Positions 30,553 to 38,749 of a stretch of 64,000 nt of DNA are shown here, one piece after another; position 1 is the stretch's first letter, and each line of letters begins with the position of its first letter. The notes beneath the pieces were generated by a model that did not search any database, was not told the origin of the DNA, and saw only the letters and a list, made by a program, of their open reading frames with translations. Made by a program: the position numbers and the translations under genes. This DNA is from Peribacillus faecalis (GTDB lineage: Bacteria; Bacillota; Bacilli; Bacillales; DSM-1321), in contig NZ_JACXSI010000015.1 in assembly GCF_014712675.1 (NCBI RefSeq), positions 1 to 64,000 of the forward strand, given 5' to 3'.

Positions 30553-30596
30553 TTTACATTTTTTACCATTAGTTATATAATCAACGTTGAATATAT
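30553..30596 (+). promoter_or_regulatory. Promoter with overlapping dyad operator for the ABC/PadR operon
   Basis: TTTACA (30553-30558) and TATAAT (30576-30581) are spaced by 17 bases. The -10 lies inside a 22-base near-perfect inverted repeat (30575-30596) centred on CAACGTTG. Such a placement implies repression, most plausibly by the PadR protein encoded as the third gene. The link to PadR is inferred. Confidence 0.7.
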
Positions 30597-30621
30597 AACG
30601 GTGATTATAGGAGGAAACTTT

Positions 30622-31332
30622 ATGACTAATAATCTTGTTGTCATCAAAGGCATTGAAAAAGATGTTGGAGTAAGAATAATTGTTCAAGATATGTCCTTTA
30701 CAATCAAGAAAGGAGAAACCATCGTGATTATCGGACCTAACGGCTCAGGCAAGACGACAACATTAGAAATGATTTTGGGCATCCAAAAACCGACAAGGGG
30801 AGAAATTGCTTATTGGACTAAAGATTTTCAAACAGCTGTTGGTGTCCAGCTGCAATCTACCCCTTTCTTTCCTGGTTTGACTGCAAAAGAGAATTTACAA
30901 TTGTTTGCCTGTTTCTACAAAAAGAAATTACCGGAAGAAGAGATTGACTCTCTCTTAAAAACGTGCTCAATGCATGAGGCCAGAAATACAGATGTCGCTA
31001 AGCTATCAGGCGGTCAGCTGAAAAGACTTTCAATTGCCACAGCACTAGTTCACCACCCAGCTTTAGTTTTTCTCGACGAACCGACAGCCGCACTTGATCC
31101 ACTCTCACGAAAAGAAATACACCAAACTATTTTAGATTTAAAAAAACAAGGAAAAACGGTTGTTTTAACCTCTCACGATATGGATGAAGCAGCTAAGTTA
31201 TCTGACCGGATCTTATTTTTCCATAGCGGGTCACTCATTGCGGATGGATCGAAAGAAGAATTGTTCAGCCAATACCTCAGTCACGATTTAGAAGAATTAT
31301 ATATGTCTTTAACAAAAGGAGAATCAATATGA
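30622..31332 (+). CDS. ABC transporter ATP-binding protein (exporter type)
   Basis: The 236-residue ATPase has Walker A GPNGSGKTT near residue 36, signature LSGGQLKRLSIA, Walker B LVFLDEPTAALDP and the H-loop SHDMDEAA. It is of the CcmA/drug exporter type. The ATG at 30622 follows AGGAGGAAAC; the GTG at 30601 would place this site inside the gene. Its stop overlaps the permease start. Confidence 0.9.
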   Translation: MTNNLVVIKGIEKDVGVRIIVQDMSFTIKKGETIVIIGPNGSGKTTTLEMILGIQKPTRGEIAYWTKDFQTAVGVQLQSTPFFPGLTAKENLQLFACFYKKKLPEEEIDSLLKTCSMHEARNTDVAKLSGGQLKRLSIATALVHHPALVFLDEPTAALDPLSRKEIHQTILDLKKQGKTVVLTSHDMDEAAKLSDRILFFHSGSLIADGSKEELFSQYLSHDLEELYMSLTKGESI

Positions 31333-32078
31333 AAACACTATTTCATTTAATGTTGAAGGACACCTTGTCCGATAAAATCTCTTTAACATATGCCGTTCTT
31401 TTCCCACTAGGTTTAATGGTCGGAATTGATTTCTTTATAGACTCGCCTCATAATTCATTTTTGCTCCCGACTGTTATTAGCATCAGTTTGTTATTTTGGA
31501 ACTTACAAGGCTTGGCCTTTCAAATATTTCGCCAAAAGAGTAAAGGTGTTTATCGCCTGATTAAAATTACGCCAATGAATATGACCGAATTTATCGCTGC
31601 AATGATGGCGGTCCGGACATTGATTTCCATTGTAATCAACCTTTTCATTTTCGTTATTGGTATTTACATTCTTGATATTTCCGTATCATTTTTACTTGTT
31701 CTACAGTGGTTATGTATTATGCTTGCAGCTTCGCTTTGCTTCTCAGCTCTTGGCTTTTTCATTAGCAATATCTCCAAAAACGAAGGGCAAATTAATGCTT
31801 TCAGCAATCTGCTATATTTGCCGATGGTCTTTTGTACTGAAGCTTTCTATTCGTTGCAAAATGCGCCTAGCTTTATCAGTTTCATCGGAAAATGCCTGCC
31901 TTTTCATTATGTCATCCAATCCCTTCAGACAACGTTAGATGAGCAGGCAGCATCAGTCCTAACCTATCTTCTACTCATCTTGCTATTTACATTTTTCTTT
32001 TTCATCCTTAGTTTATGGACGATTACCGGTCGGAATAAATTTACAATATTAGGAACAAAAGTCACTTCTGAAAAGTGA
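31329..32078 (+). CDS. ABC-2 type exporter permease
   Basis: The 249-residue membrane protein has six predicted segments, the ABC-2 membrane layout with the conserved region around FRQKSKGVYRLIKITPMNMTEF in its N-terminal half. It overlaps the ATPase gene by 4 bases (ATGA) and is its partner. The substrate is unknown; the PadR gene behind it suggests a toxic compound or antibiotic. Confidence 0.88.
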   Translation: MKTLFHLMLKDTLSDKISLTYAVLFPLGLMVGIDFFIDSPHNSFLLPTVISISLLFWNLQGLAFQIFRQKSKGVYRLIKITPMNMTEFIAAMMAVRTLISIVINLFIFVIGIYILDISVSFLLVLQWLCIMLAASLCFSALGFFISNISKNEGQINAFSNLLYLPMVFCTEAFYSLQNAPSFISFIGKCLPFHYVIQSLQTTLDEQAASVLTYLLLILLFTFFFFILSLWTITGRNKFTILGTKVTSEK

Positions 32079-32133
32079 AATGTGATACAGTAGAAGCAAA
32101 TATTCAACTTTATCTATTCAATATTGAGGTGTA

Positions 32134-32691
32134 ATGATGACAAGACTTATGGTATTAGGATTATTACGATTAAAACCAATGTCAGGCTATGAAATTCAGC
32201 AGCTTCTTCAAGTGAGCCAATCCGATCAATGGGCTGGCATACTTCCAGGTTCCATCTATCACGCCTTAAAAAAATTAGATAAAGAAGGTCTCGTGAAAAT
32301 TCATTCAGTGGAAACAACCGGCAATCGCTCTAAAGCGATTTATGAAATAACGGAGCAAGGCCAAGATGAGTATAAGCAGCTTTTGATCCAAGCCTTCACT
32401 TCGCCTTCTACTGTCTTACCAACTGATTTATATACCGGACTTTCGATGTTATCTTTGCCAAATCCGGCTATCGATTTAAGTGACATCATCAACGCTGTTC
32501 AAATTCAATTATCGCAACTTCACCGGCAATGGCATCAAATGAAAACCGGTATAGAGCAAAAAAAACAGTACTCCAACAATATCTTTCAACAATTCACATT
32601 TGAGCAAATCAATAAGCAATATATGCTGCAAATCGAGTCTCTCGAGCAATTATTGGAGATTTTGAAACAGCAAAACAGTTTACGGAGCTGA
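32134..32691 (+). CDS. PadR-family transcriptional regulator
   Basis: The 185-residue PadR protein has an N-terminal winged helix (MVLGLLRLKPMSGYEIQQLL, GSIYHALKKLDKEGLV, YEITEQGQDEY) and a C-terminal coiled-coil dimerisation domain of the Vir family. GAGGTG lies just upstream; the first of two adjacent ATG codons is used. Its operon contains an ABC exporter, so it likely controls that operon through the dyad at 30575-30596. Confidence 0.9.
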   Translation: MMTRLMVLGLLRLKPMSGYEIQQLLQVSQSDQWAGILPGSIYHALKKLDKEGLVKIHSVETTGNRSKAIYEITEQGQDEYKQLLIQAFTSPSTVLPTDLYTGLSMLSLPNPAIDLSDIINAVQIQLSQLHRQWHQMKTGIEQKKQYSNNIFQQFTFEQINKQYMLQIESLEQLLEILKQQNSLRS

Positions 32692-32755
32692 TTTCCTTGA
32701 GTCAGTTCCTTTCTTTTATATATTTGTATTTACTGGACCATCAAAACTGATATTC

Positions 32756-32881
32756 TTCTACTTTTTGAATTAATTCTTCCGCTTTCGAAACAAATTCATC
32801 CTCAACTCAAACTAATTCGACCACAATCGAAATTAATTCTTCTACTTTCAAAATTAATTCATCCGCTTTTCCACATAATTC
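32756..32881. repeat. Six tandem degenerate 21-bp repeats
   Basis: On the minus strand six consecutive 21-base units each begin GAATTA/GAATTT and continue as an A/G-rich half such as GAAAGTAGAA. Unit boundaries are at 32776, 32797, 32818, 32839, 32860 and 32881. Read as protein the units would give heptads such as ELISKAE, but the frame is interrupted by a stop and no start or ribosome binding site serves it. It is a minisatellite in the gap between padR and the sulfur genes. Confidence 0.8.
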
Positions 32882-32917
32882 GTCCAAATTCAAGGTGCCA
32901 TCCCTAAAATGCCAAAA

Positions 32918-32940
32918 AGCACCGCTCATCAAGCGGTGCT
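32918..32940 (-). terminator. Terminator of the persulfide gene cluster
   Basis: The 9-bp stem pairs agcaccgct (32918-32926) with agcggtgct (32932-32940), and on the minus strand a short T-rich run follows. It lies just past the yrkF-like stop. Confidence 0.75.
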
Positions 32941-32946
32941 CTTTGC

Positions 32947-33495
32947 TTATTTCCATTGGCTCATGCCCGGAATAACATTGAGTACATTCGAGAAACCTTT
33001 TTCTGTTAACTTTTGCGCAGCCAAATCGCTTCTGCTGCCTGTACGGCATACTACGTAAATCTCATCGTCAGCATTCAATTCGCTCAAACGGTCATCCAAT
33101 TCTCCAAGCGGAATCGAAATCGCTCCAGGAATCGAATGAAAGGCAAATTCTGCGCTTTCTCGCACATCAACAATTACGATCGTTTCATTCGTATCTATCT
33201 TCTTCTGCAAATCTTCATTACTGATGACATGCGGATGCTTCTTCTCTACTTCCTCGCCTTGAGATGATTTTCTTACATAATGCTTTAACACATCGCCATC
33301 TTCAATAGTACCGATGTATTGATGTCCAACGCGTTCAGCCCAAGCTTTAAGGTCCGCTGTCGATCCTTTATCTGTAGCTTGAATTTCTAAAACTTGACCG
33401 GCTTCTAATGTGTCGATTGTTTTCTTCGTGCGCACAATCGGCATCGGACAAGCCAAGCCCTTTGCGTCTAAGGTTACATCTGCTTTTATTGCCAT
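32947..33495 (-). CDS. yrkF: TusA-rhodanese fusion sulfurtransferase (YrkF-like)
   Basis: The 182-residue protein fuses an N-terminal TusA domain (LDAKGLACPMPIVRTKK, with the sulfur-accepting Cys of CPxP near residue 15) to a C-terminal rhodanese domain (YVVCRTGSRSD, active Cys about residue 150). It passes sulfane sulfur between carriers. The ATG at 33495 follows AAGGAGATG at a good distance; the longer frame to 33564 overlaps the preceding gene and operator. It is the last gene of the CstR-controlled cluster. Confidence 0.92.
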   Translation of the reverse strand: MAIKADVTLDAKGLACPMPIVRTKKTIDTLEAGQVLEIQATDKGSTADLKAWAERVGHQYIGTIEDGDVLKHYVRKSSQGEEVEKKHPHVISNEDLQKKIDTNETIVIVDVRESAEFAFHSIPGAISIPLGELDDRLSELNADDEIYVVCRTGSRSDLAAQKLTEKGFSNVLNVIPGMSQWK

Positions 33496-33511
33496 AATTT
33501 CATCTCCTTTT

Positions 33512-33527
33512 ATACCGTTAGTGGTAT
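33512..33527. promoter_or_regulatory. CstR-type operator, divergent copy
   Basis: ATACCGTTAGTGGTAT keeps the ATACC/GGTAT arms of the other operators in this cluster but has a weaker centre. It lies in the 47-base gap before the TusA-rhodanese gene, where an internal promoter could be controlled. Confidence 0.55.
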
Positions 33528-33542
33528 GTCCCAAGTCCAAGA

Positions 33543-33839
33543 TTACTTTACTTCGCCTTCCCAATCCAACATTCCACCGGTCATGTTTGTTACGTTGAAG
33601 CCTTGGCTTTCAAGGAACTGAGTCGCTTGGCCGCTTCTTCCGCCCGAACGGCAAACCATGATGTACTCTTTTGATTTATCAAGTTCATTCATGCGGAATT
33701 CAATTAGTCCAAGCGGAATATTAACCGCACCCGCAATATGACCTTCTGCCACTTCATGCGCTTCTCTAACATCAATAAGGTTTAATGTTTTCCCTGCATT
33801 AATTAATTGTTCCACTTCTTTAGCGCTGATTTGTTTCAT
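33543..33839 (-). CDS. Single-domain rhodanese
   Basis: The 98-residue rhodanese has the active loop VCRSGGRS (Cys about residue 64) and conserved NLIDVREAHEVAEGHIAGAVNIP. It transfers sulfane sulfur in the cytoplasm. It lies 18 bases after the DsrE-like gene. Confidence 0.93.
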   Translation of the reverse strand: MKQISAKEVEQLINAGKTLNLIDVREAHEVAEGHIAGAVNIPLGLIEFRMNELDKSKEYIMVCRSGGRSGQATQFLESQGFNVTNMTGGMLDWEGEVK

Positions 33840-33857
33840 TTTAATCCAACCCCTTTA

Positions 33858-34337
33858 TTAAATAAATAAGTTAACGTGTCCTTCTTCTGCATCCGCTAAA
33901 TAAGCGGCAACTCCAGCGTATTCAATGCCGTCAAGCAGCTCTTCCTTCGCAAGTCCTAGTAAATCCATCGTCATTGTGCAAGCAACGAGTTTTATATCTT
34001 GCTCCTGAGCCATTTCAATTAACTGTTGAACAGTCAGAGTATTATGTTTTTTCATAATATCTTTGATCATTTTAGGACCGAATCCTGCAAAATTCATTTT
34101 AGAAAGTCCCATGTTTTCTGACCCTCGCGGCATCATTTTCGCAAACATTTTCTCCATAAAACTTTTGTTTACTTGAATCGGTTCATCTTTGCGCAATGCA
34201 TTTAAACCCCAGAATGTATGAAAAATAGTTACCTCATGATCATAAGCTGCTGCCCCATTTGCAATAATGTATGCAGCCATCGCTTTATCATAATCCCCGC
34301 TGAATAGTACAATAGTTGTTTTTTTTCTCTCCGACAT
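33858..34337 (-). CDS. yrkE: DsrE/DsrF-like sulfur carrier (YrkE-like)
   Basis: The 159-residue protein belongs to the DsrE family. It has an N-terminal VLFSGDYDKAMAAYIIANGAAAYDHEVTIF and a persulfide-carrying Cys in KLVACTMTMDLLG near residue 125. It is larger than the E. coli TusD type and matches YrkE. It sits behind two CstR-type operators, so it may have its own promoter within the cluster. Confidence 0.88.
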   Translation of the reverse strand: MSERKKTTIVLFSGDYDKAMAAYIIANGAAAYDHEVTIFHTFWGLNALRKDEPIQVNKSFMEKMFAKMMPRGSENMGLSKMNFAGFGPKMIKDIMKKHNTLTVQQLIEMAQEQDIKLVACTMTMDLLGLAKEELLDGIEYAGVAAYLADAEEGHVNLFI

Positions 34338-34367
34338 TTAAATCCCCCTAAGATTGTTATCTTAAAT

Positions 34368-34383
34368 ATACCCTTACAGGTAT
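34368..34383. promoter_or_regulatory. CstR-type operator upstream of the DsrE-like gene
   Basis: ATACCCTTACAGGTAT is an inverted repeat with the ATACC..GGTAT arms of CsoR/CstR operators. It lies about 30 bases before the start of the DsrE-like gene. Confidence 0.75.
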
Positions 34384-34437
34384 TTAAAATGCAATAAATA
34401 TGCCTCTATAAAATTGTTTGCTTGCCACTGGTTAAAA

Positions 34438-34453
34438 TTACCCGCCAGGGTAT
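34438..34453. promoter_or_regulatory. Second CstR-type operator before the DsrE-like gene
   Basis: TTACCCGCCAGGGTAT keeps the TACCC and GGGTA arms. It lies between the cstR-like terminator (about 34466-34493) and the operator at 34368. Confidence 0.7.
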
Positions 34454-34465
34454 AAAGAAGACCAA

Positions 34466-34493
34466 AAATAAAAGAGCGTTCACTCCTTTATTT
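34466..34493 (-). terminator. Terminator after the cstR-like gene
   Basis: On the minus strand the stem ATAAAGGAG/CTCTTTTAT (one G-U) is followed by a T-rich tract. It overlaps the end of the regulator gene. Confidence 0.65.
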
Positions 34494-34752
34494 ATCGGCT
34501 TTTCACTAATAAGTTCACAGCTTCCTTCACCAATGATTCTGCGTCTTCGCCTTTTTCATTGGCATTTTGCACACATTCCACCAGATTGGAACTAACGACA
34601 ACTCCAATTGTACGATCGATTGCTGAACGAGTTGCTGATAACTGCGTAATAACTTCCTTACAGTCTTTGCTCTCTTCCATCATTCGCAAAATACCTCTTA
34701 GCTGACCTTCAATACGTTTCACTCGATTTTTCATTTGGTCAGTGTATTCCAT
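34492..34752 (-). CDS. CstR-like persulfide-sensing regulator (CsoR family, YrkD-like)
   Basis: The 86-residue all-helical CsoR-family repressor has Cys residues in SKDCKEV and LVECVQNA. Copper-sensing CsoR has a His a few residues before the second Cys; here that position is Asn (SSNLVEC). The Cys-only pattern is that of CstR, which forms di- and trisulfide cross-links when persulfide is present. All the surrounding genes are sulfur carriers, which agrees. The ATG at 34752 has GAAAGGTGG 8 bases upstream. Confidence 0.88.
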   Translation of the reverse strand: MEYTDQMKNRVKRIEGQLRGILRMMEESKDCKEVITQLSATRSAIDRTIGVVVSSNLVECVQNANEKGEDAESLVKEAVNLLVKSR

Positions 34753-34775
34753 ATATTCAACCACCTTTCTCGAAA

Positions 34776-35093
34776 TTACATAACAGAATATGATGTGACT
34801 TGTATCCCTTTTCTTCTTAACATCCTTACGCCTATATTTTTCTCAAGCTCATCATGGACTATGAGATGTACTTTTTCTCGCGGTATTTCTTCATGATATC
34901 GTTCAATATAAGCAACCGGGATGTTTATGCTGCCTTCTAACGGATTTTTATCCGAAATATTATAATCTCTAATATCTACAATCACTTCTTGCACTTCTTC
35001 CACTTTGCCCTCATACGGCACGTTTTTAACCGGCAAATATCTTCTGATCAGCAGGAAGGCCAACACAAGAGAAAGTGTAAATATAACCAACAT
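34776..35093 (-). CDS. Membrane-anchored rhodanese-like protein lacking the catalytic Cys
   Basis: The 105-residue protein starts with one membrane segment (about residues 2-18), followed by a rhodanese-like domain (EVIVDIRDYNISDKNPLEGSINIPVAYIER). The position of the active-site loop reads LIVHDELEKNIG, with no cysteine, so it cannot be a normal sulfurtransferase. It lies 23 bases upstream of the CstR-like gene behind a CstR-type operator. A sensing or scaffolding role is a guess. Confidence 0.8.
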   Translation of the reverse strand: MLVIFTLSLVLAFLLIRRYLPVKNVPYEGKVEEVQEVIVDIRDYNISDKNPLEGSINIPVAYIERYHEEIPREKVHLIVHDELEKNIGVRMLRRKGIQVTSYSVM

Positions 35094-35137
35094 TATTGTA
35101 TCAACTCCGAAGATGTTTTGAAATATAATCTGATATT

Positions 35138-35153
35138 ATACCCTTGCAGGTAT
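35138..35153. promoter_or_regulatory. CstR-type operator upstream of the rhodanese-like/cstR genes
   Basis: ATACCCTTGCAGGTAT is almost identical to the copy at 34368. It lies 45 bases before the first gene of the cluster and suggests autoregulation. Confidence 0.75.
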
Positions 35154-35398
35154 ATAGTCAACAGAAATGATTAGAAAAACCGTCCTTTTTTAGCAGTTCA
35201 AAAGTTCTATGTTTTATTAAAAGGATGTTTTCATAAACTATGTTACAAATATTAATCCGCAAAGGCTGATTTCCGCTCCACTCAACCAAACGGTTTTACT
35301 CATTAAAAACATTTAAAAACAACAGCATTTTATAAAAGACTGTAAGTAAAAAAGCAAAAAGCTTTCCCAAAAGTAAACACTTTCAAGAAAGCTTCTCT
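35154..35398. other. Gap with repeat fragment and terminator
   Basis: The gap holds a fragment of the dispersed repeat (aaaaaccgtccttttttagc, 35174-35193). It also holds the terminator of the amino-acid transporter, aagctttc paired with gaaagctt, at about 35358-35393 on the minus strand. I see no gene in it. Confidence 0.6.
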
Positions 35399-36049
35399 CT
35401 ATGCAGTCTTCAATTCGATTCTCTTCGCAAGTTTAGACAGTGCAAAATTCACTATAAAATACATAAACGCCACCATGATAAAAATCGGAATAATATAACG
35501 CTGTGATTGGGCATTGATAACTTGAGCATGATGCATTAATTCCGGCAAAGCAATGACGACACACAGCGATGTGTCTTTCAGCAAAGCGATAAATTGGCTG
35601 ACTATCGGCGGTACCATTCGCCGCAGTGCCTGCGGCAGGACAATATAAGCGAGTGTCTGCACATACGTCAATCCTGATGAACGACCTGCCTCAATTTGTC
35701 CTCTCGGTATCGAATTCAAACCGCTTCGAATAATTTCAGACAACATTGCTGATTCAAATACAGTTAATGCAGTCACAGCTGAAGCTGTTATGCTAAGCTT
35801 CAATCCGACTTCAGGCAAAGCGAAATATGTAAAGAAAATAATTAATAACAATGGAAGATTTCTCGTAATTTCAACAATTGCCGCTAATAGTCTTGATAGA
35901 AACCGAATATTTGCATAGCGTAAAATACCGATTGCGCCACCAATTAGAAAACTTAAAATGATTGATAAGAAGGCAACCTTTAACGTGACGGCAAATCCCT
36001 CGAGTAAAAAGCTTAGATGTTCTGCACTATAGGCTCCCATAAAATCCAA
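35399..36049 (-). CDS. Polar amino acid ABC transporter permease
   Basis: The 216-residue His/Glu/Gln/Arg/opine-type permease has five membrane segments and the loop EAGRSSGLTYVQTLAYIVLPQALRR. A TTG at 36049 is used, because GGGAGG lies 8-9 bases upstream; an ATG three codons later is possible. It pairs with the other permease of the operon. Confidence 0.88.
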   Translation of the reverse strand: MDFMGAYSAEHLSFLLEGFAVTLKVAFLSIILSFLIGGAIGILRYANIRFLSRLLAAIVEITRNLPLLLIIFFTYFALPEVGLKLSITASAVTALTVFESAMLSEIIRSGLNSIPRGQIEAGRSSGLTYVQTLAYIVLPQALRRMVPPIVSQFIALLKDTSLCVVIALPELMHHAQVINAQSQRYIIPIFIMVAFMYFIVNFALSKLAKRIELKTA

Positions 36050-36064
36050 TTTACTCTACCTCCC

Positions 36065-36718
36065 TCAATTACTCTTCGCCAAGCGTTTTTCTAACGTATT
36101 GACGCCATAGCTTAAAGGAAGAGTGATAATTAAATAGAATATAGCCACAAAAATGTATACATCAAAAACAATGAATGTTCTTGAGGAAATTAAATCACCT
36201 TGATACATAAGCTCTGATACAGCCAGTACACTTAAAATCGATGAGTTTTTAACAAGATTAATAAACTGGTTCCCTAACGGCGGCACAACTATTTTGATTG
36301 CTTGAGGCAAAATAATGTGTCTCATCGTTTGAATATAGGTCAGACCTGATGAACGGGCTGCTTCCATTTGCCCTTTTGGCACTGACATAATGCCGGCGCG
36401 AATCGCTTCGGCAATAAAAGCTGAAGTATAGACAATCAACGCAATGGTACCAGCATACACACCGTCCAATCTGACGCCTATTGAAGGTAGACCGACAAAT
36501 AGGAAAAACGCAATAATCAGCAGCGGAATATTTCGGATAAACTCCACATAAATGGTGCCGATCCAATTCAGCAGCTTAACCGGCGCGATTCGAAACACAG
36601 CTAAAACAGTCCCTAAAATAAAACTCCCGACTAAGGATGTCAAACTGACCAATAAGGTAACTTTGAATCCCTCCAAGTACATATCAATATTCCCGGTCAA
36701 AATCGAAAAATCCAGCAA
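36065..36718 (-). CDS. Polar amino acid ABC transporter permease
   Basis: The 217-residue permease has the same family loop (EAARSSGLTYIQTMRHIILPQAIK) and five membrane segments. Start TTG at 36718 is preceded by AAGGGAGTG at 8 bases and gives the normal family length. The frame is open further upstream but would overlap the substrate-binding protein gene. Confidence 0.85.
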   Translation of the reverse strand: MLDFSILTGNIDMYLEGFKVTLLVSLTSLVGSFILGTVLAVFRIAPVKLLNWIGTIYVEFIRNIPLLIIAFFLFVGLPSIGVRLDGVYAGTIALIVYTSAFIAEAIRAGIMSVPKGQMEAARSSGLTYIQTMRHIILPQAIKIVVPPLGNQFINLVKNSSILSVLAVSELMYQGDLISSRTFIVFDVYIFVAIFYLIITLPLSYGVNTLEKRLAKSN

Positions 36719-36822
36719 AGTTCTCACTCCCTTAACATTTGATAGATTCTTTCTAAATTCGAATAGACGGGCAGTTGAATCCCCAACATTCTGAGGAACT
36801 GCCCGTAACCTGCATAATCCGC

Positions 36823-37632
36823 TTATTCCATTTCCCCAAACCATTTGTTGTAAATCTCATCATATGTGCCGTTTTCTCTTATTTCTTCTAATACTCGGTT
36901 AATTTCATTCAAAAGCTCAGTTTGGCCTTTCTTAACAGCGATACCGTATGGTTCATCTGTAAATGTACCGCCGACTACCTCATAATTAGAATCCTCAGAA
37001 GCCATACCATAAAGAATCGAATTATCTGTAGTCAAGACATCGCCTTGTCCTGCTTTTAGTGCTGTGAATGCCTCGGAGTAATTTTCAAATTCAAGCACTT
37101 GAGCATCTGTCAACTCACGAATATTATCTGCGGAAGTTGAACCTTTAACTGCCAACACTTTAGTGCTGCTTGTAATGTCATCGATTTTTTGGATCGGACT
37201 GCCCTTTTTAACAAGCAATGCTTGACCTGCTTCGAAATACACGTCTGAAAAGTCAACTTGCTCTTTACGTTCATCCGTAATCGTCATCGTTGCGATAATG
37301 GCATCAATTTCACCGTTTTGCAGTAATGGAATACGTGTTTTGGATGTTACTTCTTTAAATTCGACATTAGCTTCATCGCCTAAAATACCTTTGGCAATTT
37401 CATTAGCAATGTCGATGTCAAAGCCTTCAATTTCACCTGTACTCGGGTTTTTCAGACCAAATAACCGAGTATCATTCTTTACCCCAAAAACCATGGTGTT
37501 CGATTCCTTGACGGATTCAAGCACATTTTTTCCGCTGCCGCCGGAAGAATCATCATTGCTGCCGCAAGCGGCTAATAGTACAATAGATATCAATGAAATA
37601 AATAGCAATTTAAGAAACTGTCTTGTTTTCAT
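36823..37632 (-). CDS. Polar amino acid ABC transporter substrate-binding lipoprotein
   Basis: The 269-residue family 3 solute-binding protein has a lipoprotein signal peptide (LLAAC, Cys near residue 23). The sequence TMVFGVKNDTRLFGLKNPSTGEIEGFDIDIANEIAKG is typical of GlnH/PEB1 proteins that bind glutamate, glutamine or aspartate. With two permeases and one ATPase it forms a complete importer. The exact amino acid is not decided. Confidence 0.88.
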   Translation of the reverse strand: MKTRQFLKLLFISLISIVLLAACGSNDDSSGGSGKNVLESVKESNTMVFGVKNDTRLFGLKNPSTGEIEGFDIDIANEIAKGILGDEANVEFKEVTSKTRIPLLQNGEIDAIIATMTITDERKEQVDFSDVYFEAGQALLVKKGSPIQKIDDITSSTKVLAVKGSTSADNIRELTDAQVLEFENYSEAFTALKAGQGDVLTTDNSILYGMASEDSNYEVVGGTFTDEPYGIAVKKGQTELLNEINRVLEEIRENGTYDEIYNKWFGEME

Positions 37633-37648
37633 AAACTAATCTTCCTCT

Positions 37649-38377
37649 CTAATGATTTAAAATGCGACTAAGGAACAATTTAGCTCTCTCTTCCTTTGGA
37701 TTGGCAAAAAATTCGGCAGGTGTAGAATCCTCCAAAATTTTGCCTTGATCAATAAAAATGACCCTGTCTGCCACTTCTTTTGCAAAACCCATCTCATGTG
37801 TCACAACGACCATTGTCATACCTTCTTTAGCCAAGTTCTTCATGACATCCAGCACTTCCCCAATCATTTCAGGATCAAGTGCAGATGTAGGCTCATCGAA
37901 TAGCATGATTTCCGGACTCATCGCTAGTCCTCTCGCAATCGCAACTCGCTGCTGTTGACCGCCAGATAATTGTGAAGGATACGATTTTTCCTTATCAGGC
38001 ATGCCGACCTTCTCTAAATAATAACGCGCCGTTTTCTTCGCTTCTTCATCTGACTTTTTCAGTACTTTCATTGGTGCCAGCGTAATATTTTGCAGAACTG
38101 TTTTATGAGGGTAAAGATGGAAATGTTGAAAAACCATCCCGATATCTCTTCTAAGCTTATTAATATCCGTCTTCTTATCATTGACAACGAAACCGTTAAC
38201 CACCAACCTGCCGTCCGATATCGTTTCAAGCTGATTGATGCAGCGAAGCAATGTGCTTTTCCCTGAACCCGAAGGTCCAATGATGACTACAACCTCCCCT
38301 TTTTTAATAGTAAGGTTAATATCTTGCAGCACATGAAAATCGCCATAATGTTTATTTACATGTTCAAATACAATCAT
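37649..38377 (-). CDS. Polar amino acid ABC transporter ATP-binding protein (GlnQ-like)
   Basis: The 242-residue ATPase has Walker [10 protein letters not shown], signature [16 protein letters not shown] and Walker [21 protein letters not shown], the pattern of GlnQ-type subunits. The ATG at 38377 follows AGGAGTG; the frame extends upstream without a good site. It is the first gene of the four-gene operon. Confidence 0.92.
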   Translation of the reverse strand: MIVFEHVNKHYGDFHVLQDINLTIKKGEVVVIIGPSGSGKSTLLRCINQLETISDGRLVVNGFVVNDKKTDINKLRRDIGMVFQHFHLYPHKTVLQNITLAPMKVLKKSDEEAKKTARYYLEKVGMPDKEKSYPSQLSGGQQQRVAIARGLAMSPEIMLFDEPTSALDPEMIGEVLDVMKNLAKEGMTMVVVTHEMGFAKEVADRVIFIDQGKILEDSTPAEFFANPKEERAKLFLSRILNH

Positions 38378-38749
38378 CGCTTTCACTCCTAACAAACTTT
38401 TTAAAAATAGCAATTTCCACTCAACCGATTGTTCCTGTGTACACTTCGTTGCACGCTATTAATCTATTGAAAGCAACTCCAAAAAAAAACTCATTTGCTT
38501 ATTTTTGCCCCTAATTGCCTTTTATTAAACCAACTGCTATTTATATGGCAGAATTTGAAATAAATTGTTATTCAAGAAAACGGTATAATACATTGTTGGA
38601 AATGATGGAATAAATAATCAGGAATACTAGAAAATAATCTCCGGAAAACAAGACAAAAAAGAAAACTATGCCTTATAATAAAATAATGTCAGTAAGGACA
38701 ACCTTTATATTTGCTAATATCAAAAACTAATTATAGGTAGGTGACAGCC
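38378..38749. other. Divergent intergenic region between amino-acid importer and asnB
   Basis: This A/T-rich stretch serves as leader for both directions. TATAAT-like hexamers occur near 38583 and 38673 on the plus strand, but without clear -35 partners. No T-box, riboswitch or small gene is seen. Confidence 0.5.

Noticed and set aside
32807-33049. Minus-strand 80-codon frame over the 21-base repeats
   Set aside because: Most of it is an alternative frame of the TusA-rhodanese gene running into the repeats; no ribosome binding site.
38378-38749. Search for an Asn T-box in front of asnB
   Set aside because: No T-box antiterminator sequence or terminator was found in the leader.
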